From Lachnospiraceae bacterium (GTDB taxonomy: Bacteria > Bacillota > Clostridia > Lachnospirales > Lachnospiraceae): a DNA stretch of 53,019 nt. The stretch covers positions 1 to 53,019 of the forward strand of contig JAUNDG010000017.1 in assembly GCA_030526195.1 (NCBI GenBank), written 5' to 3'. A program made the translations under genes and the position numbers. The notes under the pieces were generated by a model. It saw only the letters and a program-made list of their open reading frames with translations, ran no database searches and had not been told where the DNA came from. Positions 1 through 9,588 of the stretch are shown here, piece by piece (within the stretch, counting starts at the first letter, position 1; each line of letters opens with the position of its first letter).

Positions 1-1256
1 GGGGCTTCTTCAACAATCGGAGCCTCTGCAACTACCGGTGCTTCTTCGACCACCGGAGTTTCTTCAACCTCCGGCACTTCTTCTTCAACCACACCGGTCT
101 TTTCGAAGACACCGGATGCGATCTCACCGGCCAGAGCATCCTTTGTCTCTGCAAACAGGGCTGACAGGTCAACTTCTGCCACCGGTTTCCTGTAATCATC
201 AAAGGTCATCTGACGACCGTCTTCCTCTTCCGGCATATCGGTCTTCACCGCGCCTTCGGCAATGGATTCCGGTTCCAGGCTTCTGACACGATACTGGGCC
301 ATATTGTCGGACTTGCCGGCAATGTAAGCATCCACATCCGCATCAGAGAACTGCTCAGTCATCTCAATGTCGGTATTTAAGGTCGGGGCCGGTTGCTGCA
401 GACCTGAGAAGACAGCGCGGATAGAATCCGCCAGCTGATCCTTATTGGCATTGGACGCAAAGGTTTCACGGCCTTCACCGCGACGCACGTTAACCCGGGC
501 TGATGAAGGTGCTCTATCCTCCGGAATAGCCTTGGCCGCTGCCGAATCCATCTTATCAATGGCCTCGGACACAATCTGAGCCGGCTTCCGATTATCCTGG
601 GCCGGTTCTTCCTGAACCGGTTCCGGTGTGCTCACCGGAGTCTGGCCGGTCATAGCCTCATATTTCATCTGCTGAGCCGGTGTCAGGGGCCGGATCTGTT
701 TCTTCAGTTCCATGGCCTTCTGCACATATTTGCCTTCAGCAAACCACAGGATCATATCGTCGCAGGTCTCGACACACTTATCTTCCTGACCGTTCTTCAT
801 GTAAAGACGAGCCAGCTCATAAGACCATCTTTCGGTATATTCCCGTTCCTTCATTTCCTCCAGCACACGGATCTGCTCGTCAAGAGAACTGCCTTCCGCT
901 CTCTTGATCTTATAATCCAGAGCAAATCTGGCGGCATCATTGGGTGACAGCTCGGCAAACTCCCGGGCATACCCTCTGGCGGCAGCTGTATCACCGTATC
1001 TTAAGCTCAGTTCAGCAAGACGATACACCACCGTCTTGCTGCCGGAGGATCTTTTGTAGGCATACTTCAGCACTCTGACAGCATCATCAAAACGCTTGTT
1101 GGCTTCATAGATCTCACCAACCATGCACAGTGTGCGGGCGCTCTTAACATGGCGCCAGTCGATAGTATCCACGACCTCCACCGCACCGGCAAAATCGCCT
1201 TCTTCAGCCAGATGATTAATCTCATCAAGCTTTTCTTTATATTCGATCTTATCCAA
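1..1256 (-). CDS. TPR-like protein with acidic Val/Glu/Ala/Pro tail (3' end outside window)
   Basis: The frame opens at a TTG codon (1256-1254) with AGGTGAT just upstream and stays open to base 1, so the C-terminus is missing. There is no ATG near this start, so an ATG-only gene caller would miss or shorten it. The first roughly 190 residues form amphipathic helix pairs of tetratricopeptide type (for example the stretches around ARTLCMVGEIYEA and YELARLYMKNG), which usually mediate protein contacts. The rest is acidic and low in complexity, and the part nearest the window edge is a run of VEEAPVV-type repeats (bases 1-90). No signal peptide or membrane segment is visible. It lies downstream of glgP on the same strand but behind a strong hairpin, so it may be a separate unit. 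Exact function is unknown; scaffold or adaptor is an inference. Confidence 0.75.
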   Translation of the reverse strand, partial: MDKIEYKEKLDEINHLAEEGDFAGAVEVVDTIDWRHVKSARTLCMVGEIYEANKRFDDAVRVLKYAYKRSSGSKTVVYRLAELSLRYGDTAAARGYAREFAELSPNDAARFALDYKIKRAEGSSLDEQIRVLEEMKEREYTERWSYELARLYMKNGQEDKCVETCDDMILWFAEGKYVQKAMELKKQIRPLTPAQQMKYEAMTGQTPVSTPEPVQEEPAQDNRKPAQIVSEAIDKMDSAAAKAIPEDRAPSSARVNVRRGEGRETFASNANKDQLADSIRAVFSGLQQPAPTLNTDIEMTEQFSDADVDAYIAGKSDNMAQYRVRSLEPESIAEGAVKTDMPEEEDGRQMTFDDYRKPVAEVDLSALFAETKDALAGEIASGVFEKTGVVEEEVPEVEETPVVEEAPVVAEAPIVEEA

Positions 1257-1353
1257 TTTATATCACCTCATAGGTGCTGCTAAACGCAGCGTATAAGTAC
1301 CCATATTCATATAAAATATTATCAAACTTACACGCAACTGTAAAGCGACAGAA

Positions 1354-1384
1354 CGGCTGCCGTACCGATTCGATACGGCAGCCG
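1354..1384 (-). terminator. Hairpin 3' of glgP
   Basis: Perfect 11-bp inverted repeat CGGCTGCCGTA / TACGGCAGCCG with a 9-base loop, 37 bases beyond the glgP stop. On the minus strand it is followed by a weakly T-rich stretch (TTCTGTCGCTTTAC), so it is likely a terminator or an RNA 3'-end stabiliser between glgP and the TPR-like gene. Confidence 0.55.
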
Positions 1385-1420
1385 CAGGCTGTTTTTCTCT
1401 TAAATTATTCTGATGAAAGC

Positions 1421-3886
1421 TTATTTCACCTTGATCTTTTCCAGATGCCAGATATCCTCGACATACTGTTCGATTGTTCTGTCGGATGAGAACTTACCGG
1501 CAGAAGCGGTATTGGCCATGGCCTTGCGAGCCCAGCCCATCTTGTCGCGATAAGCGACCTCGACGGCCTTCTGTGCATCGGCATAAGACCAGAAGTCGGC
1601 CAGAATGAAATACTGATCCGGACGACCGTAATGACCTGTCAGCAGTGATTCGTAGATCGGGCGGAACAGGTTGCGGTCTTCGGCATAGGTGCCGTCGATC
1701 AGCTGATCCAGCAGTCTGTGGATGGTCGGATCATTGTTGTAGATCAGAACCGGATCATAACCGCCGTTCTGTTCGAAGCGAATAACTTCGTCAGATGTCA
1801 GACCGAAGATAAACTCATTTTCTTCACCGGCTTCACGGACGATTTCCACATTGGCGCCATCCATGGTGCCCAGTGTCGGAGCACCGTTCAGCATGAACTT
1901 CATGTTGCCGGTACCGGAAGCTTCCTTGCTGGCGGTTGAGATCTGTTCAGACACATCAGCGGCTGCGAAGATGATCTCGCCGTTGCTGACCTTGTAGTCT
2001 TCGATGAAGACAACCTTCAGCTTGCCGTTGAGGCTGCGATCGTTGTTGATCACATCAGCCACGCTGTTGATGAGCTTGATGATCAGCTTGGCGATCTTAT
2101 AACCGGCAGAAGCCTTGGCACCGAAAATGAAGGTGCGCGGGTAGAAGTCGATGGTCGGATCGGCCTTCAGCTTGTCATAGAGATACATGACATGAAGGAT
2201 GTTGAGGAGCTGTCTCTTGTATTCGTGGAGACGCTTAACCTGAACGTCGAAAATGGAGTTCGGGTCAACTTCAACACCGTTGTGCTCTTTGATGTAAGCA
2301 GCCAGACGTTCCTTGTTGGCGTGCTTGATTTCCATGAAGTCGGCCAGAGCCTTTTCATCATCAAGATACGGCTTCAGAGCACCGATGGCGGACAGATCTG
2401 TGATCCAGGCATCGCCGATCTTCTCGGTGATCCACTTGGCCAGACGCGGGTTGCCCTTCAGAAGGAAACGTCTCTGTGTGATACCGTTTGTCTTGTTGTT
2501 GAACTTCTCCGGCATCATATCGTAGAAATCCTTCAGGACGTTGTTCTTCAGGATCTCTGTGTGCAGCTCGGCAACACCGTTGACGGAGTAACCGCCGGCG
2601 ATGGCCAGATAAGCCATACGCACCTGACCATCATAAAGGATAGCCATGTTGCGGATCTTGGATTCATCATTCGGATAGCGGTTGCGGATCTGAGCCTCGA
2701 AGCGACGGTTGATCTCTTCCACGATCTGGTAGACACGCGGCAACAGTCTCTGGAACAGATCGATGGGCCATTTTTCAAGCGCTTCCTGCATGATGGTGTG
2801 GTTGGTGTAAGCACAGCAATGTGTGGTGATATCCCAGGCAGCGTCCCATTCCAGACCGTAATCGTCCATCAGGATACGCATCAGTTCCGGGATGGCTACT
2901 GTCGGATGGGTGTCGTTCATCTGGAAGACAACCTTCTCCGGCAGCTTCCGCAGATCGCCGTACATTTCCACATATTTGCGGACGGCTTCCTGAACAGAAG
3001 CGGAAATGAAGAAATACTGCTGTTTCAGACGCAGTTCCTTACCGGCGGCATGATTATCGTTGGGATACAGCACCTCGGTAATGGTTCTGGCCAGATTTTC
3101 CTGCTCGACAGCCTTGGCATAATCGCCCTTGTCGAAGCTGGACAGCTCGAAATCGTTGATAGCTTCGGCATCCCAGATACGCAGGGTATCCACAACGCCA
3201 TTTTTGTAACCCAGAACCGGAATGTCATAGGGGACAGCCCGGACAGAAGCGTAGTTTTCATGGATGTACATGAGCTTCTGGTGAACCGGATCAAATTCAG
3301 TGCGGGTGTTACCACCGAAACGGACTTCCTTGGCATGCTCGGCTCTCTTAAGCTCGAAGGGGTAAGCTTCCTTCAGCCAGTTGTCCGGCACTTCCTTCTG
3401 GAAACCATTTTCGATTTTCTGCTTGAACATACCGTAATGATAACGGATACCGCAGCCGTAGGCCGGATAGCCCAGTGTGGCCAGAGAATCCAGGAAGCAG
3501 GCTGCCAGACGGCCAAGACCGCCATTGCCCAGAGCCGGATCCGGCTCGCAATCTTCCAGAGCATTAAGGTTAATGTTCATGCTTTCCAGGGCCTCTTTCA
3601 CATCATCATAGGCACCCAGGTTGATGAGGTCATTACCAAGAATACGACCTACCAGGAATTCCATTGACAGGTAATACACTGTCTTCGGCTGTTTTTCCTT
3701 GTACGCCTTACAGTAATCGAGCCACTGATGAACCACCAGGTTCTCCACAACGTGGCCGACGGCGTGATAGAGCTGCTGCTCTGTGGCATCTTCCGGATCG
3801 ACGCGGTACAGTGTTTTGACGACCGCCTTGATCTCGTCACAGAAAGCGGCCTTATCCATGCCTGCTTTGTCTAATAATGTACTCAC
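1421..3886 (-). CDS. glgP: Glycogen/maltodextrin phosphorylase
   Basis: An 821-residue protein of the GT35 phosphorylase family, which uses PLP and phosphate to release glucose-1-phosphate from glycogen or maltodextrin in the cytosol (EC 2.4.1.1). The sequence shows the family landmarks: the N-terminal YYLSMEFLVGR block, the NGGLGRLAACF block, and the PLP-lysine motif EASGTGNMKF with the lysine near residue 663. Length is typical of bacterial enzymes. The start is GTG at 3886, 9 bases after AGGAGAG. No other glycogen gene lies in the window, so it appears to be a stand-alone unit between the ileS terminator and its own 3' hairpin. Preference for glycogen versus maltodextrin cannot be decided from the sequence by eye. 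Confidence 0.95.
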   Translation of the reverse strand: MSTLLDKAGMDKAAFCDEIKAVVKTLYRVDPEDATEQQLYHAVGHVVENLVVHQWLDYCKAYKEKQPKTVYYLSMEFLVGRILGNDLINLGAYDDVKEALESMNINLNALEDCEPDPALGNGGLGRLAACFLDSLATLGYPAYGCGIRYHYGMFKQKIENGFQKEVPDNWLKEAYPFELKRAEHAKEVRFGGNTRTEFDPVHQKLMYIHENYASVRAVPYDIPVLGYKNGVVDTLRIWDAEAINDFELSSFDKGDYAKAVEQENLARTITEVLYPNDNHAAGKELRLKQQYFFISASVQEAVRKYVEMYGDLRKLPEKVVFQMNDTHPTVAIPELMRILMDDYGLEWDAAWDITTHCCAYTNHTIMQEALEKWPIDLFQRLLPRVYQIVEEINRRFEAQIRNRYPNDESKIRNMAILYDGQVRMAYLAIAGGYSVNGVAELHTEILKNNVLKDFYDMMPEKFNNKTNGITQRRFLLKGNPRLAKWITEKIGDAWITDLSAIGALKPYLDDEKALADFMEIKHANKERLAAYIKEHNGVEVDPNSIFDVQVKRLHEYKRQLLNILHVMYLYDKLKADPTIDFYPRTFIFGAKASAGYKIAKLIIKLINSVADVINNDRSLNGKLKVVFIEDYKVSNGEIIFAAADVSEQISTASKEASGTGNMKFMLNGAPTLGTMDGANVEIVREAGEENEFIFGLTSDEVIRFEQNGGYDPVLIYNNDPTIHRLLDQLIDGTYAEDRNLFRPIYESLLTGHYGRPDQYFILADFWSYADAQKAVEVAYRDKMGWARKAMANTASAGKFSSDRTIEQYVEDIWHLEKIKVK

Positions 3887-3961
3887 AATACTACTCTCCT
3901 AATTTACCTTTACCATTCTCGAGGGGCACTACTCCCTCTTCACATTGGGTTTTTTATATAA

Positions 3962-3986
3962 ACAAAAGGCCGTTGTGGCCTTTTGT
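3962..3986 (-). terminator. Rho-independent terminator of ileS
   Basis: Perfect 10-bp stem ACAAAAGGCC / GGCCTTTTGT with a 5-base loop, immediately after the ileS stop. On the minus strand the stem ends in TTTTGT and continues TTATATAAAAAA. Confidence 0.8.
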
Positions 3987-3995
3987 CTATTTCAA

Positions 3996-6900
3996 TTAGT
4001 TTTTCTTAACAGCCAGAGTGACCGCTTCTTTGTTGATCTTCCAGTCTTTGACATAGCCATCTGTTTCACCAAAGACGATGGCATCGGCCAGAACATCGTG
4101 ACGGATCATGTCGCCGTTGTCTTCCATGATCTTGCGGATGGTGTCATTGCCGTTGGCATAGACTGTGATGGTGTCCATAACCTCAAAGCCGGCTTCCTTA
4201 CGCATGGTCTGGATCTTGGAGACGATTTCGCGGACGAAACCTTCTTCGATCAGTTCAGGTGTCATGGTCTTATCCAGAACAACGGTGATGCCGTTGTCGG
4301 TTTCTGTGACATAGCCTTCTGTCTGAGCTGTATCGATGAGGAGATCTTCCTCTGTCAGTTCAACGGCTACGCCGTCGATATCAAACTTCAGACTGCCGGT
4401 GCTCTTAAGTTCAGCCATAGCGGCAGCACCGTCGATCTCGGACAGAACCTTGCGGATACCGCCCAGCTGCTTGCCGTACTTCGGACCCACAGTCTTAAGC
4501 TGCGGCTTGAAGGTGTAGCTCATGAAGCTGTCGGCTGTATCGGTCTGTTCCAAAGCCTTGACGTTCAGCTCGTCCAGGATGATGTCAACGTAGAATGACG
4601 GGATATCGAACTCAGCCTTGACGAACATCTTGCCGATGGGCTGACGGTTCTTGATGGCGGCATCATTTCTGCCGGCACGACCCAGAACAACGATATCCAG
4701 AACGTGGTCCATGTTGGCTTCCAGTTCCTTATCGATGGCGCTTTCGTCAGCCACCGGATAATCGCACAGATGGATACTTTCCGGAGCGGAGGCATCAACA
4801 CTGCGGACGATGTTCTGATAGATTTCTTCTGTCATGAAGGGGATAAGCGGAGCCGCACACTTGCTGACTGTCACCAGTGCAGTGTACAGAGTCATATAGG
4901 CGTTGATCTTATCCTGTTCCATGCCCTTGGCCCAGAAACGTTCACGACCGCGGCGGACATACCAGTTACTCATTTCATCAACGAAGTTTTCAAGAGCAAC
5001 GGAAGCCTCTGTGATCTTGTAGTTTTCAAGGTCCTGATCCACTGTCTTGATCATGGAGTTGAGACGTGACAGAAGCCACTTATCCATAACCGGCAGCTTA
5101 TCATATTCCAGAGCATACTTTGTCGGGTCGAACTGGTCGATCTCGGCATACAGAATATAGAAAGCATAGGTATTCCACAGAGTACCCATGAACTTACGCT
5201 GACCTTCCTGAACAGCCTTGCCGTGGAACTTGTTCGGCAGCCACGGAGCGGAGTTGTTGTAGAAGTACCAGCGGATGGCGTCGGCGCCATAGGTGGCCAG
5301 AGCTTCGAACGGGTCAACGGCATTGCCCTTGCTCTTACTCATCTTCTGGCCATGCTCATCCTGGACGTGGCCCAGAACGATAACATTTTCATACGGAGAC
5401 TTGTTGAACAGGATGGTGGACTCAGCCAGAAGTGAGTAGAACCAGCCACGTGTCTGGTCGACAGCTTCTGAAATGAACTGAGCCGGGAACTGCTGTTCAA
5501 AGAGTTCCTTATTTTCAAACGGATAATGATGCTGGGCGAAGGGCATAGCACCTGAGTCGAACCAGCAGTCGATAACTTCCGGTACACGTCTCATGGTCTT
5601 GCCGCAGTCCGGACATGTGCAGGTGATCTCATCGATGTACGGTCTGTGAAGCTCTGTTGTCAGGGCTCTGTCATCGCCGCTGAGCTTGTGCAGTTCTTCA
5701 CGGCCGCTGATGGCGATCTGCTTGCCGCAGTCTTCGCATTCCCAGACGTTCAGCGGTGTACCCCAGTAACGGTTACGGCTGATGCCCCAATCCTGGACAT
5801 TCTTCAGCCAGTCGCCGAAACGGCCGGTACCGATGCCTTCCGGGATCCAGTTGATGGTGTTGTTGTTGGCGATCAGATCATCACGCACAGCGGTCATCTT
5901 GATGAACCATGACTCGCGGGCATAGTAGATAAGCGGTGTGTCGCATCTCCAGCAGTGCGGATAATCATGCTCGAACTTCGGAGCGTCGAAGAGCTTGCCT
6001 TCGGCATCCAGGTCTTTGAGCACTTCCGGGTCGGCTTTCTTAACGAAGAGGCCGGCATACGGTGTATCTTCTGTCATTTCACCCTTGCCGTTAACGAACT
6101 GGATGAAGGGCAGGTTGTAATTGCGGCCGATACGGTTATCGTCTTCACCGAATGCCGGTGCGATATGAACGATACCGGTACCGTCGCTCATGGTGACATA
6201 GTCATCCACTGTGACGAAATGAGCTTTCTTGCGCTGCTTCTTAGCCACCACATCGGCGCACTCAAACAGCGGCTCATATTCACGGCCTTCCAGGTCGGCA
6301 CCCTTGTAGGTTTCCAGAACCTCATAAGCCGGCTTGCCTTCCTCGGCCAGTTTGCCCAGCACGTTGTCCAGCAGAGCTTCAGCCATGTAATAGGTGTAAC
6401 CGTCGGCTGCCTTTACCTTGCAGTAAGTATCCACCGGGTTAACGCAAAGCGCGGTGTTGGACGGAAGTGTCCACGGTGTTGTGGTCCATGCCAGGAAATA
6501 AGCATCCTCACCCACAGCCTTGAAGCGGACGATGGCAGAACGTTCCTTAACGGACTTGTAGCCCTGAGCCACTTCCTGAGCGGACAGCGGGGTGCCGCAA
6601 CGCGGGCAGTAGGGCACGATCTTGAAGCCCTTGTAGAGCAGACCCTTCTTCCAGATCTCGCTCAGAGCCCACCATTCGGACTCGATATAATCATCCTCGT
6701 ATGTGACATAGGGATGATCCATGTCAGCCCAGAAACCGACAGTACCTGAGAAATCTTCCCACATACCTTTGTATTTCCAGACGGACTCTTTACATTTTTT
6801 GATGAACGGCTCCATGCCGTACTCTTCGATCTGCTCCTTGCCGTTAAGGCCCAGCAGCTTCTCGACTTCCAGCTCAACCGGAAGACCGTGTGTATCCCAA

Positions 6901-7151
6901 CCGGCTTTACGGGGCACCATGTAACCCTTCATAGTGCGGTAGCGCGGGATCATATCCTTGATAACACGTGTCAGCACGTGACCGATATGCGGCTTGCCGT
7001 TAGCTGTAGGCGGTCCGTCATAGAACATATATGTCGGGCAGCCCTTGCGTTCTTCAATACTCTTATTGAAGATGTCATTGTCTTTCCAGAATTTTTCAAC
7101 GAGTTTTTCGCGATCAACGAAATTTAAATTGGTATCTACTTTTTTATACAT
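3996..7151 (-). CDS. ileS: Isoleucyl-tRNA synthetase
   Basis: A 1051-residue class I aminoacyl-tRNA synthetase that charges tRNA-Ile (EC 6.1.1.5). HIGH is at residues 55-58 within GKPHIGHVL, and KMSKS is near residue 602. The catalytic WTTTPWTLPSN and WDTHGLPVE blocks are present, together with several CxxC pairs (CPRCG, CWRCD, CEDCG, CPDCG) that may bind zinc. The length and HIGH context resemble the longer type-2 IleRS, which is known for natural tolerance to mupirocin; that assignment is an inference. The start is ATG at 7151 after an upstream GGAGGA. A consensus promoter lies only about 25 bases upstream, so there is no room for the T-box leader that often controls this gene in Firmicutes. 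Confidence 0.96.
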   Translation of the reverse strand: MYKKVDTNLNFVDREKLVEKFWKDNDIFNKSIEERKGCPTYMFYDGPPTANGKPHIGHVLTRVIKDMIPRYRTMKGYMVPRKAGWDTHGLPVELEVEKLLGLNGKEQIEEYGMEPFIKKCKESVWKYKGMWEDFSGTVGFWADMDHPYVTYEDDYIESEWWALSEIWKKGLLYKGFKIVPYCPRCGTPLSAQEVAQGYKSVKERSAIVRFKAVGEDAYFLAWTTTPWTLPSNTALCVNPVDTYCKVKAADGYTYYMAEALLDNVLGKLAEEGKPAYEVLETYKGADLEGREYEPLFECADVVAKKQRKKAHFVTVDDYVTMSDGTGIVHIAPAFGEDDNRIGRNYNLPFIQFVNGKGEMTEDTPYAGLFVKKADPEVLKDLDAEGKLFDAPKFEHDYPHCWRCDTPLIYYARESWFIKMTAVRDDLIANNNTINWIPEGIGTGRFGDWLKNVQDWGISRNRYWGTPLNVWECEDCGKQIAISGREELHKLSGDDRALTTELHRPYIDEITCTCPDCGKTMRRVPEVIDCWFDSGAMPFAQHHYPFENKELFEQQFPAQFISEAVDQTRGWFYSLLAESTILFNKSPYENVIVLGHVQDEHGQKMSKSKGNAVDPFEALATYGADAIRWYFYNNSAPWLPNKFHGKAVQEGQRKFMGTLWNTYAFYILYAEIDQFDPTKYALEYDKLPVMDKWLLSRLNSMIKTVDQDLENYKITEASVALENFVDEMSNWYVRRGRERFWAKGMEQDKINAYMTLYTALVTVSKCAAPLIPFMTEEIYQNIVRSVDASAPESIHLCDYPVADESAIDKELEANMDHVLDIVVLGRAGRNDAAIKNRQPIGKMFVKAEFDIPSFYVDIILDELNVKALEQTDTADSFMSYTFKPQLKTVGPKYGKQLGGIRKVLSEIDGAAAMAELKSTGSLKFDIDGVAVELTEEDLLIDTAQTEGYVTETDNGITVVLDKTMTPELIEEGFVREIVSKIQTMRKEAGFEVMDTITVYANGNDTIRKIMEDNGDMIRHDVLADAIVFGETDGYVKDWKINKEAVTLAVKKN

Positions 7152-7177
7152 ATGACAGTCCTCCAGACATAACCCAC

Positions 7178-7207
7178 ATTATAAAATGACCCAAAATATT
7201 TTGTCAA
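7178..7207 (-). promoter_or_regulatory. Promoter of ileS
   Basis: Minus-strand TTGACA (7207-7202), 18-base spacer, TATAAT (7183-7178). Both hexamers match the sigma-A consensus exactly and lie just upstream of the ileS SD. Confidence 0.8.
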
Positions 7208-7344
7208 GAAAACCGCATAATTCCGTGCTTTTTCGGCTGTTTTCAACCATTTTCAGTTGGTTTTCATACCCATTTTCAAAACCTCGGACGGTCATCATGG
7301 ATAAGCACCTCCTCGTTTCGCCGGGCCACCCCATTTTTATCCTG

Positions 7345-9525
7345 TCAGAAATACCAGTTCCCGCCGATGGGCACATAGTTGCCGGTCCGGTTGCTGCTGC
7401 GGAAATTCAGATACCCGTGGGACACGGCGCCGCCGTTTAAGCAATCCTGCACCGCCATTTTCACATAGTCCGGCACCTGTCCGCCCAGGCGGCACTGCCA
7501 GAAGGACGGATCCGAGATTTTCGGGGAATAGCAGAACTGCCCGTCCGCCGTCAGCTGGGCCAGCACCCCCGTGCCGTAACCGCCGTAATTCTCCCGCGCC
7601 CGGTTCACCGCGCTGGAAATCACCGCCAACGCCCCCTCGTAGGAGGTGTCATCCTCCTGAGCCGTGATGGCCCAGATGAGTTCTGTTTCTTCCTTATCAT
7701 ATGTGCATCCGTCAATGCAGGTCCCCAGCGCCTCCGCTTCCCCGGCTGCCAGCACCCGCCGCACAGCGCAGACCTTAGTTTCATCGATGTCGGAAATGAC
7801 GATGCCGCTGGCCTTTCCGGCTGCGTTGATCGCCCGGCCGTCCCCCAACGCCAGAAGGACGTGGTAAACCCGTCCATTTTCTCCGTAGAAAATGAGGTCG
7901 CCGGCTTCGATACCGTCCACATTTCCCGCCTCCGCCGGCAGGCCCACACCGCTCTGCTCCCCGGATGTTCTGGGGAGGGCAAGATCATAAAGGCCGAAAA
8001 GGCTCTGGACAAAACCGGAGCAATCGCAGCCCTCCGTAAGACTGGTGCCGCCCCAGACATAGGGATTGCCCAGATAGAGACGCGCTCTTTCGCAAATGGT
8101 CTCCCGCACCAACTGCACAAAGTCATTCACATCCCCGGCGGTGGTTTTGGTAAAGAGGAAAGCCTTGTTTTCTGAAGGCGGCACCAGGATTTCCGCCTCG
8201 AGACAGGCGTTCGGCTCATCGGATCCCGGTTCACCACTTGCCAGACTCACATCAGTGGCGCGGTCAACGGACGCACCACCAACGGTATCGTCCGACAGGC
8301 CATCTGATGTACCGACGATTTCCTTCTCCGAGCCGGGCGCATCCGCCTTGAGATCCGCTTTCAGGACAAAGCCCCGCACACGGCCGGATTCCGCATAAAC
8401 CCAGTTGTCGTCGATATCCTTCAGGATGGCCAGTCGACCATTTTCCGCGAGGCATCCCACCGCCCGGATACCCGCGATCTGACCATCCTCGGTCAAAGTC
8501 AGAGCTTCATCTGACGACGGCAGCTCTTCATAAAAATAAAGCCTCCGATTGGCCCGCTGCCAGGTGGCCTCCACCCGATAGAAATAAAAGGGTTGACCAA
8601 CCTCAAGCGCGCGAGTCCCGCTGCCCGATGACAACCCGGATGCGCCGGCAGAAAAAGAGGCGACGGGTGTGGGCACCGCAGGTGCAGTGGATGTGAGAGC
8701 AGAAGGCGCGACAGGGGCGGGCATGGCAGATGAGCTATCGATGGCTGCACCCCCGCTCGATGAAGATCCGCCGGTTACGCCTATGTCCGATGAGACGCCG
8801 GCCTGCGAGCCGCCTGATGTTGATGAAGAGCCGCCGCTCGGCGAACCGGCAGCCGGGGAATCCCCGCTCGGAATCGTCACGGCTGATGAATCACCGGCTG
8901 GTTGAGTCCCGGCTGCCGACTCCCCGTCAGGAGAAGTCGGCACAAACGGGTCGCTGATCGGCGGTTTCGGGACCAATGAATCGACGGCCGATGAACCAGA
9001 ATCCTCACCATCCTCTGAGGGAGCCGTCGAGGCTCCTGCGTCATCGCTTATATTCTCCCCGGAGCCATCTTCCTCAGAGTCCCCTTTTGCATCTTTGTTT
9101 TCATCGGCAGAAGACGAGTCTGCAGAAGACGACTCATTTTCTGAGGCATCTTCAGCAGACGAGGACTCGGCCCCTGTGGATTCTTCAGCAGACGAGGACT
9201 CATCAGACGGTTGCTCATCCTCTGTGGCATCGCCCTCAGACGAGCTGTCATTTTCCAACACACAGTCATCGCCGGAATCCGCCGATTCATTTTCGGGAAC
9301 GACAGCCGCATTTTCCGAAGGCGCCGGCACCGTATCATTTTCTTCAGCAGAAGGCGACACCTCCCGGAGCGCATCGGGCTCATCGAAGGCAAAGGCCATG
9401 GCGGGAGCGGCAGACTCATTTTCATAAGAAGGAACGATCTCCGCTGCCTCTGCGTTCAGCGTGCCGAGGGACAAAAAAAGACCGGACCCCATCAGGAGTC
9501 CGGCCATTAAATGGCGTTTATGCAT
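7345..9525 (-). CDS. Secreted cell-wall hydrolase with NlpC/P60 and SleB-type domains
   Basis: A 726-residue exported protein. A signal peptide covers about residues 1-27 (MHKRH..., hydrophobic core, AEAAE). It is followed by a 270-residue linker rich in Ser, Glu, Asp, Gly and Pro, an SH3-like region around 310-400, an NlpC/P60 peptidase domain around 475-595 and a C-terminal SleB (Hydrolase_2) type domain around 605-726. The peptidase shows the expected DCSGF nucleophile near residue 500 and the later YHVLLALG histidine. The C-terminal domain has the AQEDDTSYEG...AVNRA pattern of SleB glycosidases. The protein likely cuts both peptide stems and glycan strands. The start has GGAAAGGAG 8 bases upstream. 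It follows the exonuclease gene by 63 bases. Confidence 0.85.
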   Translation of the reverse strand: MHKRHLMAGLLMGSGLFLSLGTLNAEAAEIVPSYENESAAPAMAFAFDEPDALREVSPSAEENDTVPAPSENAAVVPENESADSGDDCVLENDSSSEGDATEDEQPSDESSSAEESTGAESSSAEDASENESSSADSSSADENKDAKGDSEEDGSGENISDDAGASTAPSEDGEDSGSSAVDSLVPKPPISDPFVPTSPDGESAAGTQPAGDSSAVTIPSGDSPAAGSPSGGSSSTSGGSQAGVSSDIGVTGGSSSSGGAAIDSSSAMPAPVAPSALTSTAPAVPTPVASFSAGASGLSSGSGTRALEVGQPFYFYRVEATWQRANRRLYFYEELPSSDEALTLTEDGQIAGIRAVGCLAENGRLAILKDIDDNWVYAESGRVRGFVLKADLKADAPGSEKEIVGTSDGLSDDTVGGASVDRATDVSLASGEPGSDEPNACLEAEILVPPSENKAFLFTKTTAGDVNDFVQLVRETICERARLYLGNPYVWGGTSLTEGCDCSGFVQSLFGLYDLALPRTSGEQSGVGLPAEAGNVDGIEAGDLIFYGENGRVYHVLLALGDGRAINAAGKASGIVISDIDETKVCAVRRVLAAGEAEALGTCIDGCTYDKEETELIWAITAQEDDTSYEGALAVISSAVNRARENYGGYGTGVLAQLTADGQFCYSPKISDPSFWQCRLGGQVPDYVKMAVQDCLNGGAVSHGYLNFRSSNRTGNYVPIGGNWYF

Positions 9526-9588
9526 AGGGTTTGCTCCTTTCCTTTTGGGTAGGGAAAGTATAGCATCGCCCTTATGGCTTTTTTAATA

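Noticed and set aside
2192-3667. 491-codon plus-strand open frame
   Set aside because: It is antisense to glgP, lacks an SD and family likeness, and mirrors the codon bias of glgP.
5955-6749. 264-codon plus-strand open frame
   Set aside because: Antisense shadow of ileS with no start signal or recognisable domain.
7152-7344. T-box leader for ileS
   Set aside because: The consensus promoter lies about 25 bases from the start codon, leaving no room for a T-box, and the T-box core is absent.
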